From: Anthopleura xanthogrammica
Taxonomy: Eukaryota; Cnidaria; Anthozoa; Actiniaria; Actiniidae
Length of the DNA: 64,000 nt
Direction: 5' to 3'
Assembly (NCBI GenBank): GCA_964019055.1
Contig: OZ025209.1
Location: forward strand, 11,379,981 to 11,443,980
Shown one piece after another: positions 61,574-64,000 of this stretch (position 1 is its first letter; each line of letters opens with the position of its first letter). The translations under genes were made by a program, and so were the position numbers. Under the pieces are notes generated by a model. It saw only the letters and a program-made list of their open reading frames with translations, searched no databases and was not told where the DNA came from.

Positions 61574-61709
61574 GTAGACCACTTTCACGTGACGTCAAAG
61601 GATCTTAATTTGAAGGGGAAAATTTTTTTTAATTTCATGAGGATTTGCATGAACCTATTGTTTTGTTCTCCAAATTGAGCTGCACTCCGAAGTGCTACAA
61701 GAGGTCCAC
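61574..61709. repeat. Short MITE of the TTTCACGTGACGTCAAAG family
   Basis: GACCACTTTCACGTGACGTC at the left is mirrored by GCACTCCGAAGTGCTACAAG and GGTC at the right, with a TTTTGTTCTCCAAATTGAGC arm. It is related to the elements at 11121 and 12364. Confidence 0.7.
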
Positions 61710-62431
61710 AGCGGTGAGTTGTTAATTCTGGTATGTTTTAATAATCTAGTGCTGGCTTGGGAGACACCAAACAGGAAGTCAAAGGATTGATCTGACGTTA
61801 TCAAAGTAAGAAGTCGATCACAAGCACGAAACAAGAGAGACCGAAGAAGAACGAGAGAACAACATAATAATAAAAAAGGAGAAGAAAGAAAGAACGCATA
61901 TGTACTAAAAATCCAAGACTTCAAAAAAGGTAAGACATGCAACCGTACTGAGCGCTCAAGTTTCTGATTCCATTTGTCCAAAGCGTATATCCATTTAAGG
62001 TTATTTACTCGAGCATCCTTTCCATCGTATACGAAATTGTTAGTATATTTATTAAGAATTCAACTTACGAAATAGGATATATTAAAAATAACCCTTTACA
62101 AAACATTAATAAATAATTCAAATATAACGAATTTCGAAGTAAAAAGGAATGAAACAAATCATATTCTTCGCTAATTGATTAATAGATATATTATAATCGG
62201 TATAATGTGACAAGCTGTTATCCAAAATTAAACGCATTACTCCATTAAAAAAACTAGATATCACAAAAAATCAGATTGTAGCAGTAAAAAGGCGAAGGAT
62301 TTAAAGATCAATCTGATGCGTTATCACTGAACACGTTTTAATACCATTAAGTAAATGTTGTTGTTTTTTGGAAAAAGGGTGGACAACTTGTATTGTTATC
62401 TTGTCATAAAGTGCTAAGTTGTAAATAGACA

Positions 62432-62552
62432 TTTCTGATTTAGCGGCATATAAGCGGAATAGGCATATACTACTGTAAATGTCGGACACTCATTCGTGTT
62501 TAAAGAAATGCGGAATTACTATGCCTATGCCGCTAAATCGAAAATGTCCGAT
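62432..62552. repeat. Hairpin element
   Basis: GATTTAGCGGCAT and a GAATAGGCATA segment are mirrored by TATGCCTATGCCGCTAAATC. Arms are about 30 bp. Confidence 0.65.
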
Positions 62553-62828
62553 AGCACGCACGTTCGGAATTGTCGTCGCGACGAAGTGGGTCTTAGGTGG
62601 ACGTCAATGAAGGCGTCTGCATGACATTTCATTGTCACATGCCTTTGAAAGGTTTTTATTCCTCCGAAGATCATGGATAGTAAAATTTTTGATCGACCAA
62701 AACCCTATTTTGTCGCGTCGTCAAATTGAACAAACGATTACGCGCGTTATTAAAAAGCACTATAAAGTCTTGTATGTGGCGGTAAGAGAGTATGAAGAAA
62801 GAGAGCACATCTCGGTGCCTTAAGGCAA

Positions 62829-62924
62829 TGAGCTATTTTTAGCTCCGCGCGCAGCCTGAAATATTTCATCATGGGATTCCTGATTCAGTTCAGGCTGTGA
62901 GCGGAGCTAAAAATACATTTTCAA
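62829..62924. repeat. Hairpin element
   Basis: TATTTTTAGCTCCGCGCGCA at the left is mirrored by TGTGAGCGGAGCTAAAAATA at the right, with an additional CAGCCTGAA / TTCAGGCTG pair inside. Confidence 0.8.
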
Positions 62925-62983
62925 ATAATTTTAATGGGGATAGACCTATGTATGGGAGATGTGCTTTCTTACTTCATACACTC

Positions 62984-63072
62984 TTGGTGGCGGCCATGTT
63001 GGTGGTATTAATTAGAACAAAAAAGGATAATTAGAAGTATTTTCTTGAATACCACCAACATGGCCGCGATGC
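62984..63072. repeat. Hairpin element
   Basis: GGCGGCCATGTTGGTGGTAT is mirrored by ATACCACCAACATGGCCGC. Confidence 0.8.
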
Positions 63073-64000
63073 TTGACATGACGTGCAAACGAAGAATATA
63101 CAAATTCTAAATTAATATTGAGAAAACGAAGATTAGATCTGAAACGGATTGATTTGAGTTTTAGATAGTTACATTAAATGACATTAAGAAACAGCGCTTT
63201 TTTTTTGAATTGATACCAACGCGTAGAAACGGTTTTTGACAAATAACTAGCATCCGTACACGTACAAAGTTCCACATTATTTTTCGCTGTTGCTTATTTT
63301 TTTAATTGGTTTCACTAGAAGTCATTTCTGCAGAATGTGTTCACCAGCTGAATCACAATTTTTGATTAGAATTCTTTCTTGGCATATGGTTGCCAGTGTT
63401 TGACCACAATTTTGACAGCACATGATGGTCAATTTTTGACGACAATTTGGATAATTTGATTCAGATTTTGATCAGCCGATTGGACTCAATACGACAGCAC
63501 GAGGCAGTAATACCGTAGGATTTAACCGCGATGTTTTTCTGGGGGGTTCAAAAACTATTATTACAAGCCACGCGGCGTCAACAGCTTGAGTGGCGTGTTA
63601 ATCTCAAGAAAGAAACTCTGAACATAATTTTAAAATTTATCAAAGGTAAGTGGAATGAACAAGATTAATGGTTATCTATCATTGTTTTAATCGTTACTTC
63701 GAACGAATTAGAACTTCAAGTAATGATCGCTATGGAAGTGGGAGCTTTGAATTGGATATAAGCAATTAATAGTCAATGTTCGAAGGTTTTTCTCTCGTTT
63801 TTTCTCCCTCCGTAAAAATTACCTTCTAAATTTCAATTTCACCATGGAATGAGGGCCACAGGTTTTGTTACAGTTGTAAAGAAACCAGGACGGTTTTAAA
63901 CGGTCAGTGCGCGGCCGGCTTCGATACAAGAGGTCCGAGTTTGATTCTCAGTAACTTCGCATCTTTGTTTCGACTTCTTTCCCTTCTGTGTAGCTTTATT
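63073..64000. other. Right edge, no gene recognised; possible SINE fragment
   Basis: From about 63905 the sequence GGCTTCGATACAAGAGG followed by GAGTTTGATTCTC resembles a degenerate tRNA-type B box, perhaps a SINE continuing beyond the window. Nothing else was recognised. Confidence 0.3.

Noticed and set aside
61655..61981. Minus-strand open frame of 108 codons
   Set aside because: It overlaps a MITE end, and no splice support or family resemblance was seen.
62632..62823. 63-codon plus-strand frame near the right edge
   Set aside because: No ATG at its beginning, no recognised domain, and it lies among hairpin elements.

Overview
The window is eukaryotic nuclear DNA from an animal. It is AT-rich, the genes are split by GT-AG introns, and hairpin DNA elements, SINE-like repeats and microsatellites are dense. 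The gene content (an intronless cluster of rhodopsin-class receptors, a TPR-CHAT protein, and a membrane-anchored EHD/dynamin-like GTPase) suggests an anthozoan cnidarian, probably a stony coral. The species is an inference; no marker gene fixes it.

Layout. (1) 405-2576, minus: 5' part of a protein kinase with an N-terminal MGC lipidation signal; it runs off the left edge. (2) 2577-4744: two hairpin elements and a GAAT microsatellite of about 1 kb. (3) 4745-12932, plus: a 12-exon GTPase of 454 aa with two C-terminal membrane segments. (4) 13-46 kb: a segmentally duplicated receptor array. Four intronless class A GPCR genes lie at 15078, 31566, 39724 and 43035. A copy of the last three exons of the GTPase gene lies at 34-38 kb beside the third receptor, so the duplicated unit was GTPase 3' end plus receptor. 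A further array copy at 28.2-31.4 kb keeps both flanks but has lost its receptor. (5) 21269-27545, plus, inside the array: a TPR-CHAT gene with 16 near-identical 40-aa repeats and a complete His/Cys protease-like domain. (6) 47206-50834, minus: a signal-peptide exon that can splice in phase either to a 226-aa secreted protein or to downstream exons encoding two trefoil-like modules. (7) 53656-57416, possibly to 59138, plus: a secreted protein of 723 or 740 aa with long glycine-rich hydrophobic segments and a furin-type site. (8) 59.1-64 kb: no gene recognised, only hairpin elements.

Gene models were built by hand. Exon joins were accepted where reading phase was kept and GT/AG sites were present. 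The kinase is truncated by the window and the 5' end of the TPR-CHAT gene is unresolved. The parts most worth a second look are the TPR-CHAT gene, the secreted protein with hydrophobic segments, the membrane-anchored GTPase with its partial copy, the receptor array (one member has lost the TM6 tryptophan), and the trefoil module that has lost both cysteines of one disulfide. No functional link between these genes is shown by the sequence.
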